Shown here piece by piece: positions 54,101-63,614 of a DNA stretch of 64,000 nt (positions within the stretch are counted from its first letter, which is position 1; each line of letters starts with the position of its first letter). This DNA comes from Oasisia sp. SBJ-2009 (lineage: Eukaryota > Annelida > Polychaeta > Sabellida > Siboglinidae). The notes beneath the pieces were generated by a model that was not told the DNA's origin, did no database searches, and saw nothing but the letters and a program-made list of their open reading frames with translations. The stretch covers positions 46,583,923-46,647,922 of the forward strand of contig OZ024854.1 of the NCBI GenBank assembly GCA_964017155.1. The letters run 5' to 3'. The position numbers were made by a program, and so were the translations under genes.

Positions 54101-57100
54101 TATAGCACATCTGCAAGCTCATGGCTCTGCCCCGGCATCCATTACTTCAATCAGTTCGGCAGTAGCTTACTTTCATAATATTAATGTTTTTTCTGATCCA
54201 ACTAATTGTTTTATTGTAGCCAAAGTTTTGGCAGGTGCTTGTAACCTTGGTTCGGTTTCTGATGTCCGTCTGCCTGTCACCCTTCCTGTGCTCACTCGAC
54301 TGGTGCATGCATACCAACAGTTTTTATATCACGATACAAATGTCTCTTTCAAAGCCTATTTGCGGGTGGGAGAAATGGTCCCTCGGGGCAGGAATTTGGT
54401 CCAGAGATGTTTGCACATATGAGACGTATTGCTGTCTGGGGATATTATATCGCTTTCTTTCCACCAGTTCAAACATAGCACTAGACAGGGTCCCGAGTCC
54501 CTCCATATCAAAGGTGAATGTATCCCTGGTTCTTTCATTTACCCGGCTTCTTTCTTGAGGGAATTTCAGTCTGCGAGAGGGGGGGTGCCCTCCATTTTTT
54601 TCTCATATCCAGATGGATCACCGATGCTGCGCCATGAATTTGATGTTTTCCTTAAACGATTATTGGCGTTCTGCGGTTACCAAACCAGTGCATTTAAGGG
54701 TCATAGCTTCCGTATTGGGGCAGCTACAGCAGGTGCACTAAGGGGTGAATCAGACGCCCAGATCAGGGTGGATGTCAGACGCGTTTAAGAACGTGGGGGG
54801 GTCACATGTTCGGTGACCTGTGGCGTATTTCCCCCACTTTTGGGGTTATGGTTTAGTTTTACCATTAAGTATTCAGCAGCAGGTAGTTTGCTAATTAGGT
54901 GGCAAGTTGCAAAGGCACTTCTTATATAATCAATTATACATGTTTTTCCATTTGTTCTAGCAATACTGTTGCTGCTGCATTATATGTGGAAATGTGGACT
55001 CACTAACAGCCTGATGTTCACGAGACGTGTATGTACTCAGTCGTAGGCGTGGCATTGGGTTGTTGAGTCCACATTTCTTTCTCGTAATTTGTCAGTGTGC
55101 CAAAAAGGGGATTACACACTTGACAGTAAATAATAAACGTCATACTTTTGGCCAATTCATATCGAGGCTGGTCTCTGTGTTGCTTCTTGCATAAATCCAA
55201 ATTTTAATGAAATCATGAAATTTGCATGTCATGATCATACCACTAAGTGACACCAACCACTACATACCCACCCTGTTATCACCATTGCTGTATTTTTTAA
55301 ACACGTTCCTGCGAGCATTTAGATCCTGCAGTCATTTAGATCCTGCAGTCATTTAGTTCCTGCAGTCATTTAGATCCTTCAGTCATTTAGATCCTGCAGT
55401 CATTTAGATCATGCAGTCATTTAGATCATGCAGTCATTTAGATCATGCAGTCATTTAGATCATGCAGTCATTTAGATCCTGCAGTCATTTAGATCCTGCA
55501 GTCATTTAGATTCTGCCGTCGTTTAGATCCTGCAGTCGTTTAGACCTTGCAGTCGTTTAGATCATGCAGTCTTTTAGATCATGCAGTCTTTTAGATCATG
55601 CAGTCGTTTAGATCCTGCAGTTATTTCGATCATGCAGTCATTTATATCCTTCAGTCATTTAGATCATGCAGTCATTTAGATCATGCAGTCATTTAGATCA
55701 TGCAGTCATTTAGATCATGCAGTCATTTAGATCATGCAGTCATTTAGATCATGCAGTCATTTAGATCATGCAGTCGTTTAGATCATGCAGTCTTTTAGAT
55801 CATGCAGTCTTTTAGATCATGCAGTCGTTTAGATCATGCAGTCATTTAGATCATGCAGTCATTTCTATCATGCAGTCATTTCAATCATGCAGTCATTTAG
55901 ATCCTGCAGTCATTTATATCCTTCAGTCATTTAGATCATGCAGTCATTTAGATCATGCAGTCATTTAGATCATGCAGTCATATAGATCATGCAGCCGTTT
56001 AGATCATGAAGTCATTTAGATCATGCAGTCACATTCCTTGAAGCAGATAACGTCTCGGCACATTGATGTCCAATATCATACAAAACTTTTTGTTTGTGGA
56101 GGTCACAGGCATTCAACATCAATACTGTTAATAATATATTGATACCATCATACCACATTCCAATCTTTCATCTAGGGGGTTTGGGTGAGGCCAGATGAAA
56201 GTAATTTTGTTTGACATTGGCATTCTGAGATGATAATCTGTAACACAATAACTATTTGGGGGATAGCTGACCACTTGCTTTATCCACTGAAGATATGCAA
56301 TGCCAGTTGTTATGTTGTAGGCCAGTGGTCCAGTAATGGAAATGAATGTAGCGACAAGTTGACACAGCACCAGTGTTGAAATATATTACAATGCACAAAA
56401 TGGCAGGATTTTGAATTCACCAGTGTAAATATGGCCATCTGAAATATCTACCAAACTATTAAAGATCTTAAATCCGTCTTAACGTCAAAGATTTAAAATG
56501 TGTCTTTAAGGATTTATTATCATAAGTTCTTCACGTCAACTGCGTGTCATTATAGCAGCAATGATGCATCACTGGACGGGAGTGTTGACACCAGTGACAC
56601 GTCCAACATCACTGATGACGTCTACAAGCAAGTGGTCAGTCTGCTCAAACTGGTCATCTCCAGTGCCGCGCGGTCAGCAGAGGCCTCAGCCCTCCTGATG
56701 GACGAACTCGCCACGGTCATCCAGAAGGGTTGTCTCAACCGTCAGGTCGAGGTTGGTGTGACACCAGTGACACCTGGAGGCTCTACTTGTGATTTCTTCT
56801 CCTGAGCCCTGTCGTCAGGGGTCAGGTTCCATGCTTCAACTTCAGGCTTCCTTTTTTTCCTCGTTTTTCCTCACTTGTTGCACTGCCTTCTCTTCAAACA
56901 CTCTCCAGTTCCATTTTGCTGTTGCTCTCCATCCCTCTCCATTCCTCTGCAATCCTTCCATCTTCTTCATCTCCTCTTCCCCTCCACTCTCTCAGCATCT
57001 GTTGTCTGCCAAATGATGTAATGAAATACTGACTGTTTGTAGCAGCCAGACCTCGCTCATGTATGTGTATGTCTGTTGATGTATGTGTTGTTGGACATGT

Positions 57101-60100
57101 TGACCCAGTGGTTACACTGACCAAGAGATTTCGGGTTTTATTTCTCTTGCTGCCATCTCAAATCTTGTGCAAGTTCCTTTGAACATTCCATGCAGTAACT
57201 GCAGCATGGCTGCATACTTCCTACACAATGGCTGAATACTTCCTACAGAATGGCTGAATACTTCCTACAGAATGGCTGAATATTTCCTACAGATATCAAG
57301 ATGGTGATGAACAATTGTACAACCACCAGGAAGTGAAATGTACAGCTGTGAGCAGCCCAAAGGATGATGTAAAGAACTGGATAATTAAACACAAGACCTT
57401 ACCACTATTATATTTTATCTAGTATAAACTACATTTATTCAATAACCTTGGTGACAGAATATTTTCAATGAACCATAAATTTGGATTATTGAGAATTTGC
57501 ATCCCTCGATTTATCATTTCAGTCCTGGATCTGTGAGAACGTGATAAACGACTTCCAGGATGACTTTGTGGTTGACATTGACCCAGCTCAGACATCAACG
57601 TAAGTTCATCTCTGTGCACCAGTGTTGAGAGAAATATATTTGTTGACCTGAAATATAACACGAGGAAACAAAAGATGACAAACACATGGGTACTAAGAAT
57701 AGTCTGCTTGAGCCCAGCATTCAGAAGTCTGTCCCAGTGACAATTTTGTGAAAAAAGATTCAGCAGTTTTTATATGTACTGTATCAGAAGGTAACACTAG
57801 GTTACAGAATACTGAGTGTGTGTAGAAACGTACTACAGTTGTTTTTTCATCACTCATCAAACGCACATTTTAGCACATGCTTGGCTGTTTGAAGGTTGTT
57901 TTATAGTTGGATGTTTTGTTTGCCATTTGAAATTGCTCTAAGGCGATATCTTCCAAACTGAGAACATTTTTACTGGATTGCTAAACACAATTAGGCCAGC
58001 GCTAGATCTTCAATGTAGTTGTTGTTGTCTTATGATTAATTATATTAATAAATGAAACATGAACAGGCTGCTTTCCTTTGGTCTCAGGTCAGTGGCCGGA
58101 CTTGAGATGTCTCTGCAGTTTGGATTGGATGAAGAAAATGACGGAACTATTGCAATCAACTTGCTCCCCCTGGTGGCGAGTAACAGCAAGAAGCGAGTTG
58201 ACAACGTTGCGACTGGTCAGAGGTGAGGCGTGGGTGTAGTCAACTCTGTGATATCACACTCAAGCAGTTGTCTTTTTCTTGTACCTCTCTGTCCCTGCAA
58301 GGGGTAAGCTGGTGGTGCAGGGGTAGACAGGGACTGGCACAAACTTAGGCTAACTGCAGTATGGCCATGAAGGAAACATTTTTTCTCTAGCTTTACACTT
58401 ACAGGCTCTGTTATATACCTTAACAACTGCGTACTACTTATAGAGCACCTAAAAATAATTAACTTCTCAGCTGTTTGAAAACATAACTACAAAAACATTA
58501 TAGAACAAAAAGAATATAATACATACAGTACAAAAAGAATATAGTGTATACAGTACAAAAAATAATATAGTGTATACAGTACAAAAAGAATATAGTACAT
58601 ACAGTACAAAAAAGAATATAGTGTATACAGTACAAAAAGAATATAGTACATAACAGTACAAAAAGAATATAGTACATACAGTACAAAAAGAATATTTCGT
58701 TGCTCCAAAACAATCACATGTATTGTATGCATTTGAACATGTAAACAAATAATAGGTGTCCAAAATTGTACAATGTATAGAAATTAGTCTTTTTGTACAT
58801 TTTTGTCATACAGTGTCTGAATGCAGTCACTGCCGTATTGGTTGTCACAGAACTGATATTTCTTTGCTTTGTCAATTTTCTATGCCCATGTGACGGGGAT
58901 TCTAGACTGTGTATACCTGACCGTGTGTGTGGTTGTGTGTTTGGCAGACAGGTGTCGCCGGTGTGTCTGGCGCCTCATTTTCGACTGCTGCAGATGTGTG
59001 AAGGTCGACAACATGACGGGGACTTGGAGGAGATCGATGCTCTGCTGGGTCAGTGACACAAACCTCTCACCAACAACATCTTATTCCCTTAGTTACCACC
59101 TTTAGTGGTCCTATGAATGCTCCACTCAGGTCTGTAGGCATTACAACAACTGTTCATACTTGTTCATGAAGGTTCAGAATGGCATAAAACAGGTAACAGA
59201 ATGAAGACAATTGTTGAGTGTTAAAGTTTGTATTTTGTATATTTACAGTTTTATTTCAGTCACAAAAGAATTTTTATTTACTTTAAATAGAGTGTAACCA
59301 ATTATTGTACAGCTGTCGTGACAGGGTTCCTGTTGACCAGTGTATGCTTGCATTTAGTTTTAATTTAGAACCTTGATTCAGTTGCTGTCAGCATTTCAGT
59401 TCTGTGGGGCTTCGATGTGTACGGAATAATCCCTCTCTCTTCTCCCAGGCTGTCCCCTCTACCTTCCCTGTCCTGAGTCTGTAGTGTGTAGAATGATCCC
59501 TCTCTCTTCTCCCAGACTGTCCCCTCTACCTTCCCTGTCCTGAGTCTGTGGTGTGTAGAATGATCCCTCTCTCTTCTCCCAGACTGTCCCCTCTACCTTC
59601 CCTGTCCTGAGTCTGTGGTGTGTAGAATGATCCCTCTCTCTTCTCCCAGACTGTCCCCTCTACCTTCCCTGTCCTGAGTCTGTGGTGTGTAGAATGATCC
59701 CTCTCTCTTCTCCCAGACTGTCCCCTCTACCTTCCCTGTCCTGAGTCTGTGGTGTGTAGAATGATCCCTCTCTCTTCTCCCAGACTGTCCCCTCTACCTT
59801 CCCTGTCCTGAGTCTGTGGTGTGTGGAATGATCCCTCTCTCTTCTCCCAGACTGTCCCCTCTACCTTCCCTGTCCTGAGTCTGTGGTGTGTGGAATGATC
59901 CCTCTCTCTTCTCCCAGACTGTCCCCTCTACCTTCCCTGTCCTGAGTCTGTGGTGTGTGGAATGATCCCTCTCTCTTCTCCCAGACTGTCCCCTCTACCT
60001 TCCCTGTCCGGAGTCTGTGGTGTGTGGAATGATCCCTCTCTCTTCTCCCAGGCTGTCCCCTCTACCTTCCCTGTCCTGAGTCTGTGGTGTGTGGAATGAT

Positions 60101-63100
60101 CCCTCTCTCTTCTCCCAGGCTGTCCCCTCTACCTTCCCTGTCCTGAGTCTGTGGTGTGTGGAATGATCCCTCTCTCTTCTCCCAGGCTGTCCCCTCTACC
60201 TTCCCTGTCCTGAGTCTGTGGTGTGTGGAATGATCCCTCTCTCTTCTCCCAGGCTGTCCCCTCTACCTTCCCTGTCCCGAGTCTGGTGTGTGGAATAATC
60301 CCTTTCTCTTCTCCCAGACTGTCCCCTCTACCTTCCCTGTCCTGAGGTTGTGGTGTGTGGAATGATCCCTCTCTCTTCTCCCAGACTGTCCCCTCTACCT
60401 TCCCTGTCCTAAGTCTGTGGTGTGTGGAATGATCCCTCTCTCTTCTCCTAGGCTGTCCCCTCTACCTTCCCTGTCCTAAGTCTGTGGTGTGTGGAATGAT
60501 CCCTCTCTCTTCTCCCAGGCTGTCCCCTCTACCTTCCCTGTCCTGAGTCTGGTGTGTGGAATAATCCCTCTCTCTTCTCCTAGGCTGTCCCCTCTACATT
60601 CCCTGTCCTGAGTCTGTGGTGTGTGGAGTGATCCCTCTCTCTTCTGCCAGGCTGTCCCCTCTACCTTCCCTGTCCTGAGTCTGTGGTGTGTGGAGTGATC
60701 CCTCTCTCTTCTCCTAGGCTGTCCCCTCTACCTTCCCTGTCCTGAGTCTGGGGTGTGTGGAATGATCCCTCTCTCTTCTCCCAGGCTGTCCCCTCTACCT
60801 TCCCTGTCCTGAGTCTGGTGTGTGGAATAATCCCTCTCTCTTCTCCTAGGCTGTCCCCTCTACCTTCCCTGTCCTGAGTCTGTGGTGTGTGGAATGATCC
60901 CTCTCTCTTCTCCCAGGCTGTCCCCTCTACCTTCCCTGTCCTAAGTATGTGGTGTGTGGAGTGATCCCTCTCTCTTCTCCCAGGCTGTCCCCTCTACCTT
61001 CCCTGTCCTGAGTCTGTGGTGTGTGGAATGATCCCTCTCTCTTCTCCTAGGCTGTCCCCTCTACCTTCCCTGTCCTAAGTCTGTGGTGTGTGGAATGATC
61101 CCTCTCTCTTCTCCTAGGCTGTCCCCTCTACCTTCCCTGTCCTGAGTCTGTGGTGTGTGGAATGATCCCTCTCTCTTCTCCTAGGCTGTCCCCTCTACCT
61201 TCCCTGTCCTAAGTCTGTGGTGTGTGGAGTGATCCCTCTCTCTTCTCCTAGGCTGTCCCCTCTACCTTCCCTGTCCTGAGTAAGTGGTGTGTGGAGTGAT
61301 CCCTCTCTCTTCTCCCAGGCTGTCCCCTCTACCTTCCCTGTCCTGAGTAAGTGGTGTGTGGAGTGATCCCTCTCTCTTCTCCTAGGCTGTCCCCTCTACC
61401 TTCCCTGTCCTGAGTAAGTGGTGTGTGGAGTGATCCCTCTCTCTTCTCCTAGGCTGTCCCCTCTACCTTCCCTGTCCTGAGTAAGTGGTGTGTGGAGTGA
61501 TCCCTCTCTCTTCTCCTAGGCTGTCCCCTCTACCTTCCCTGTCCTGAGTCTGTGGTGTGTGGAATGATCCCTCTCTCTTCTCCTAGGCTGTCCCCTCTAC
61601 CTTCCCTGTCCTGAGTAAGTGGTGTGTGGAGTGATCCCTCTCTCTTCTCCCAGGATGTCCCCTCTACCTTCCCTGAGTCTGTGGTGTGTGGAATGATCCC
61701 TCTCTCTTCTCCTAGGCTGTCCCCTCTACCTTCCCTGTCCTGAGTCTGTGGTGTGTGAAGTGATCCCTCTCTCTTCTCCCAGGATGTCCCCTCTACCTTC
61801 CCTGTCCTGAGTCTGGTGTGTGGAATGATCCCTCTCTCTTCTCCCAGGCTGTCCCCTCTACCTTCCCTGTCCTGAGTCTGGTGTGTGGAATGATCCCTCT
61901 CTCTTCTCCCAGGCTGTCCCCTCTACCTTCCCTGTCCTAAGTCTGTGGTGTGTGAAGTGATCCCTCTCTCTTCTCCCAGGCTGTCCCCTCTACCTTCCCT
62001 GTCCTGAGTCTGGTGTGTGGAATGATCCCTCTCTCTTTTCCCAGGCTGTCCCCTCTACCTTCCCTGTCCTAAGTCTGTGGTGTGTGAAGTGATCCCTCTC
62101 TCTTCTCCCAGGCTGTCCCCTCTACCTTCCCTGTCCCGAGACTGTGGTGTGTGGAATGACCCCTCTCTCTTCTCCCAGGCTGTCCCCTCTACCTTCCCTG
62201 TCCTGAGTCTGTGGTGTGTGGAATGATGCCTCTCTCTTCTTCCAGGCTGTCCCCTCTACCTTTCCTGAGTCTGTGGTGTGTGGAATGATCCCTCTCTCTT
62301 CTCCCAGGATATCCCCTCTACCTTCCCTGTCCTGAGTCTGTGGTGTGTGGAAAGATCCCTCTCTCTTCTCCCAGGATGTCCCCTCTACCTTCCCTGTCCT
62401 GAGTCTGTGGTGTGTTGAATGATCCCTCTCTCTTCTCCCAGGCTGTCCCCTCTACCTTCCCTGTCCTGAGTCTGTGATGTGTGGAAAGATCCCTCTCTCT
62501 TCTCCCAGGATGTCCCCTCTACCTTCCCTGTCCTGAGTCTGTGGTGTGTGGAATGATCCCTCTCTCTCCTCCCAGGCTGTCCCCTCTACCTTCCCTGTCC
62601 TGAGTCTGTGGTGTGTGGAATGATCCCTCTCTCTCCTCCCAGGCTGTCCCCTCTACCTTCCCTGTCCTGAGTCTGTGGTGTGTGGAATGATCCCTCTCTC
62701 TCCTCCCAGGCTGTCCCCTCTACCTTCCCTGTCCTAAGTCTGTGGTGTGTGGAATGATCCCTCTCTCTTCCAGGCGGTCTCCTCTACCTTCCCTGTCCTG
62801 AGTCTGTGGTGTGTGGAATGATCCCTCTCTCTTCTCCCAGGCTGTCCCCTCTACCTCCCCTGTCCTGAGTCTGTGGTGTGTGGAATGAACCCTCTCTCTT
62901 CTCCCAGGCTGTCCCCTCTACCTTCCCTGTCCTGAGTCTGTGGTGTGTGGAATGATCCCTCTCTCTTCTCCCAGGCTGTCCCCTCTACCTTCCCTGTCCT
63001 GAGTCTGGTGTGTGGAATGATCCCTTTCTCTTCTCCCAGGCTGTCCCCTCTACCTTCCCTGTCCTGAGTCTGGTGTGTGGAATGATCCCTCTCTCTTCTC

Positions 63101-63614
63101 CCAGGCTGTCCCCTCTACCTTCCCTGTCCTGAGTCTGTGGTGTGTGGCGTGATCCCTCTCTCTTCTCCCAGGCTGTCCCCTCTACCTTCCCTGTCCTGAG
63201 TCTGTGGTGTGTGGAATGATCCCTCTCTCTTCTCCCAGGCTGTCCCCTCTACCTTCCCTGTCCTGAGTCTGGTGTGTGGAATGATCCCTCTCTCTTCTCC
63301 CAGGCTGTCCCCTCTACCTTCCCTGTCCTGAGTCTGGTGTGTGGAATGATCCCTCTCTCTTCTCCCAGGCTGTCCCCTCTACCTTCCCTGTCCTGAGTCT
63401 GGTGTGTGGAATGATCCCTCTCTCTTCTCCCAGGCTGTCCCCTCTACCTTCCCTGTCCTGAGTCTGGTGTGTGGAATGATCCCTCTCTCTTCTCCCAGGC
63501 TGTCCCCTCTACCTTCCCTGTCCTGAGGTTGTTGACAAGCTGACGTGTCTGAGTCGGGGGGAGAAACAGATCCTGTGCCACTCCCTCTTCCTTGCCCTCA
63601 ACTGGTTCAGGGAG
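34049..63614 (+). CDS. FANCD2: Fanconi anaemia group D2 protein, 5' half (24 exons)
   Basis: This is the DNA interstrand crosslink-repair clamp that pairs with FANCI on chromatin and is monoubiquitinated by FANCL/UBE2T in the nucleus. I assembled 24 exons with GT-AG borders and continuous phase, 2,358 nt or 786 codons; vertebrate FANCD2 is about 1,450 residues, so roughly the second half lies past the right edge. Family signatures are read in order: [109 protein letters not shown] and the NWFRE end. The ATG at 34049 starts MVKHKRR, like the basic vertebrate N-terminus. No stop or frameshift was found. Confidence 0.97.
34341..35511 (+). mobile_element. hAT element remnant with perfect 8-bp duplication (FANCD2 intron 1)
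   Basis: The termini are CAGACCTGTTAAGTCTC (34341) and GAAACTTAACAGGTCTG (ending 35511), with TTTGCCAG directly outside both (34333-34340 and 35512-35519). Inside on the plus strand, an open stretch from an ATG near 34708 has [18 protein letters not shown], like a BED-type zinc-finger N-terminus. After stops and a frame change, 34950-35040 reads [22 protein letters not shown], typical of hAT transposases of this group. Most of the catalytic domain is missing. Confidence 0.85.
36005..37051. mobile_element. hAT-like MITE (FANCD2 intron 2)
   Basis: The left end CAGGGCAAGGGTCAATTC and the inverse of the right end, CAGGTCAGGGGTCAATTC, match at 16 of 18 bases. Outside lie CTGCAAAG and CTACATAG, 6 of 8 identical, an aged 8-bp duplication. 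Both subterminal zones are crowded with GAATTGGAATTGAA-type words. A short frame near 36271-36375 is rich in acidic residues but not recognisable. Confidence 0.65.
38640..38936. repeat. CA-rich compound microsatellite
   Basis: (CA)n interrupted by CACACACC, CACACCTA and ACCACAC variants, ending in pure CA. It is in FANCD2 intron 5. Confidence 0.95.
39784..40691. mobile_element. hAT-like MITE (FANCD2 intron 7)
   Basis: The left end CAGAGATGGAGTAATTG and the inverse of the right end, CAGAGATGGAGTGATTAC, form terminal inverted repeats. Subterminal zones are built of TAATTGTACTCGTACT-like words on the left and their complements on the right. The putative 8-bp flanks (CTACAAAC and CTACTGTG) share only the first four bases. 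There is no transposase inside. Confidence 0.65.
40712..42120 (-). pseudogene. 5'-truncated non-LTR retrotransposon reverse transcriptase
   Basis: The minus-strand frame 42121-41111 covers most of an RT domain: [56 protein letters not shown], the catalytic LRFADDIDG and the [10 protein letters not shown] motif. A frameshift near 41110 is followed by [14 protein letters not shown] and the C-terminal RWYGHI...[12 protein letters not shown], with a stop at about 40880. The 5' endonuclease is missing, so this copy is dead. The motif wording is that of RTE-like LINEs of marine invertebrates; the clade is not certain. It lies antisense in FANCD2 intron 7. Confidence 0.92.
45801..63614 (+). CDS. FANCD2: FANCD2 exons 13-24 (residues about 318 to 786)
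   Basis: Exons are 45801-45921, 46759-46932, 47412-47546, 47874-48005, 48177-48284, 48845-48894, 49722-49781, 56556-56751, 57523-57599, 58088-58222, 58948-59048 and 63499-63614. Exon 14 carries the HSTSHKK...FRNKIRAG helix pair and exon 17 the LDYLDQ motif. Exon 20 is longer and has a polar linker ([13 protein letters not shown]) before the helices. Exon 24 ends NWFRE before GTAAGT at 63615. The gene continues out of the window. Confidence 0.93.
49212..49690. repeat. 41-43-bp minisatellite (FANCD2 intron 18)
   Basis: About 11 copies of a unit with GGTACATACTTATAGACCAG and TGTTTGTGTTCAGTTGTA (copies start at 49261, 49302, 49345, 49388 and onward). The last copy ends 30 bp before exon 19. Confidence 0.92.
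49722..49781 (+). CDS. FANCD2: FANCD2 exon 19, region of the ubiquitinated lysine
   Basis: The codon split between exons 18 and 19 gives Lys558, followed by Tyr559 and Lys560 in [12 protein letters not shown]. Human FANCD2 is ubiquitinated at Lys561 in the corresponding FKYKLIGIIGAV context, so Lys560 is the likely acceptor. The near-identical residue number supports the exon assembly upstream. Confidence 0.85.
50243..50795 (+). pseudogene. Decayed SGNH-hydrolase-like ORF
   Basis: Segments in different frames follow the block order of a retroelement-associated SGNH hydrolase: [18 protein letters not shown], then [11 protein letters not shown], then [13 protein letters not shown] at 50730-50761. 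The expected nucleophile Ser of the GHS block reads Ile (ATT), and the Asn of GGN reads His. The D-x-x-H pair at 50736-50747 remains. Stops and frameshifts show it is dead. Such hydrolases accompany some DIRS/Ngaro-type tyrosine-recombinase elements, which fits the recombinase 3 kb downstream. The long minus-strand frame over the same bases is a shadow. Confidence 0.55.
50800..51510. repeat. Four dispersed copies of a GTGAGGTGGCAG module
   Basis: A segment like TCTGTGAGGTGGCAGCATTG followed by TCTAGYCCCA.ACGGATAGC occurs at about 50813, 51095, 51314 and 51485, with AT-rich spacers. A SINE-like tail (GGGCGCTATACAAATAAATT plus ATT run) at 51140-51233 interrupts them. Confidence 0.7.
51780..52640. 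repeat. About 121-bp satellite, 7 copies (FANCD2 intron 19)
   Basis: Units carry TTATTATCCGGATAATGTGG, GTTTGGGTGGTAGGGCCACT and TTAATTAATGCTATACC. TATCCGGATA is a perfect palindrome. Copies occur near 51849, 51968, 52095, 52217, 52338, 52459 and 52580, with more diverged relatives at about 52710 and 52860. It lies between the hydrolase remnant and the Gag-like/recombinase frame. Confidence 0.88.
53340..54805 (+). pseudogene. Gag-like plus tyrosine-recombinase frame of a DIRS/Crypton-type element
   Basis: One frame runs from an ATG with an Arg-rich start ([16 protein letters not shown]) through TAG at 53619 and TGA at 54420 to about 54766. The N-terminal third is Gag-like. The rest is a tyrosine recombinase: a SAM-like [17 protein letters not shown] domain, then LRVGEM with the first catalytic Arg, then [13 protein letters not shown] with the H-x-x-R pair. 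A one-base frameshift near 54768 precedes the WMSDAF segment, so the nucleophilic Tyr is lost. Between Gag and recombinase there is no reverse transcriptase, so this is an internally deleted retroelement or a DNA-only element. It is dead as read. Confidence 0.8.
54806..55310. other. Unassigned intron sequence after the recombinase remnant
   Basis: Probably the 3' part of the recombinase element followed by ordinary FANCD2 intron 19. No element end could be defined. Confidence 0.4.
55317..56032. repeat. 17-bp minisatellite, about 42 copies
   Basis: The unit is TCATTTAGATCATGCAG, with variants GATCCTGCAG, TCGTTTAG and TCTTTTAG occurring in runs. FANCD2 intron 19. Confidence 0.95.
57060..57375 (+). 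mobile_element. SINE remnant with a triplicated 22-bp segment (FANCD2 intron 20)
   Basis: It shares ATCTCAAATCTTG, CAGTAACTGCAGCATGGCTG and ATACTTCCT with the 15370 copy. AATGGCTGAATACTTCCTAC is present three to four times in tandem (57225-57297), a local expansion inside the SINE. Confidence 0.55.
58495..58700. repeat. About 24-bp minisatellite, 8 copies (FANCD2 intron 22)
   Basis: Units read ATAGTGTATACAGTAC plus AAAAAGAAT, alternating with ATAGTACATACAGTAC. Minus-strand open frames here are artefacts of the repeat. Confidence 0.9.
59415..63527. repeat. 67-bp minisatellite made of the intron 23 / exon 24 junction, about 61 copies
   Basis: Each unit consists of CCCTCTCTCTTCTCCCAG (a polypyrimidine tract plus 3' splice site), then the first 29 bases of FANCD2 exon 24 (GCTGTCCCCTCTACC...), then TCTGTGGTGTGTGGAATGAT. 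The last copy runs straight into the real exon at 63499. The period is 67 bp (for example 59517, 59584, 59651), with 64-bp variants lacking part of TCTGTGG. First units have CAGACTGT, later ones CAGGCTGT. The array fills nearly all of the intron between exons 23 and 24. Confidence 0.97.

Noticed and set aside
58467..58763. [13 protein letters not shown] minus-strand ORFs
   Set aside because: They come from the 24-bp minisatellite in intron 22.
61260..61640. Duplicate coding exons within the 67-bp array
   Set aside because: Only the first 29 nt of exon 24 are repeated; no unit other than the last continues into the rest of the exon, so these are not full exon duplications.
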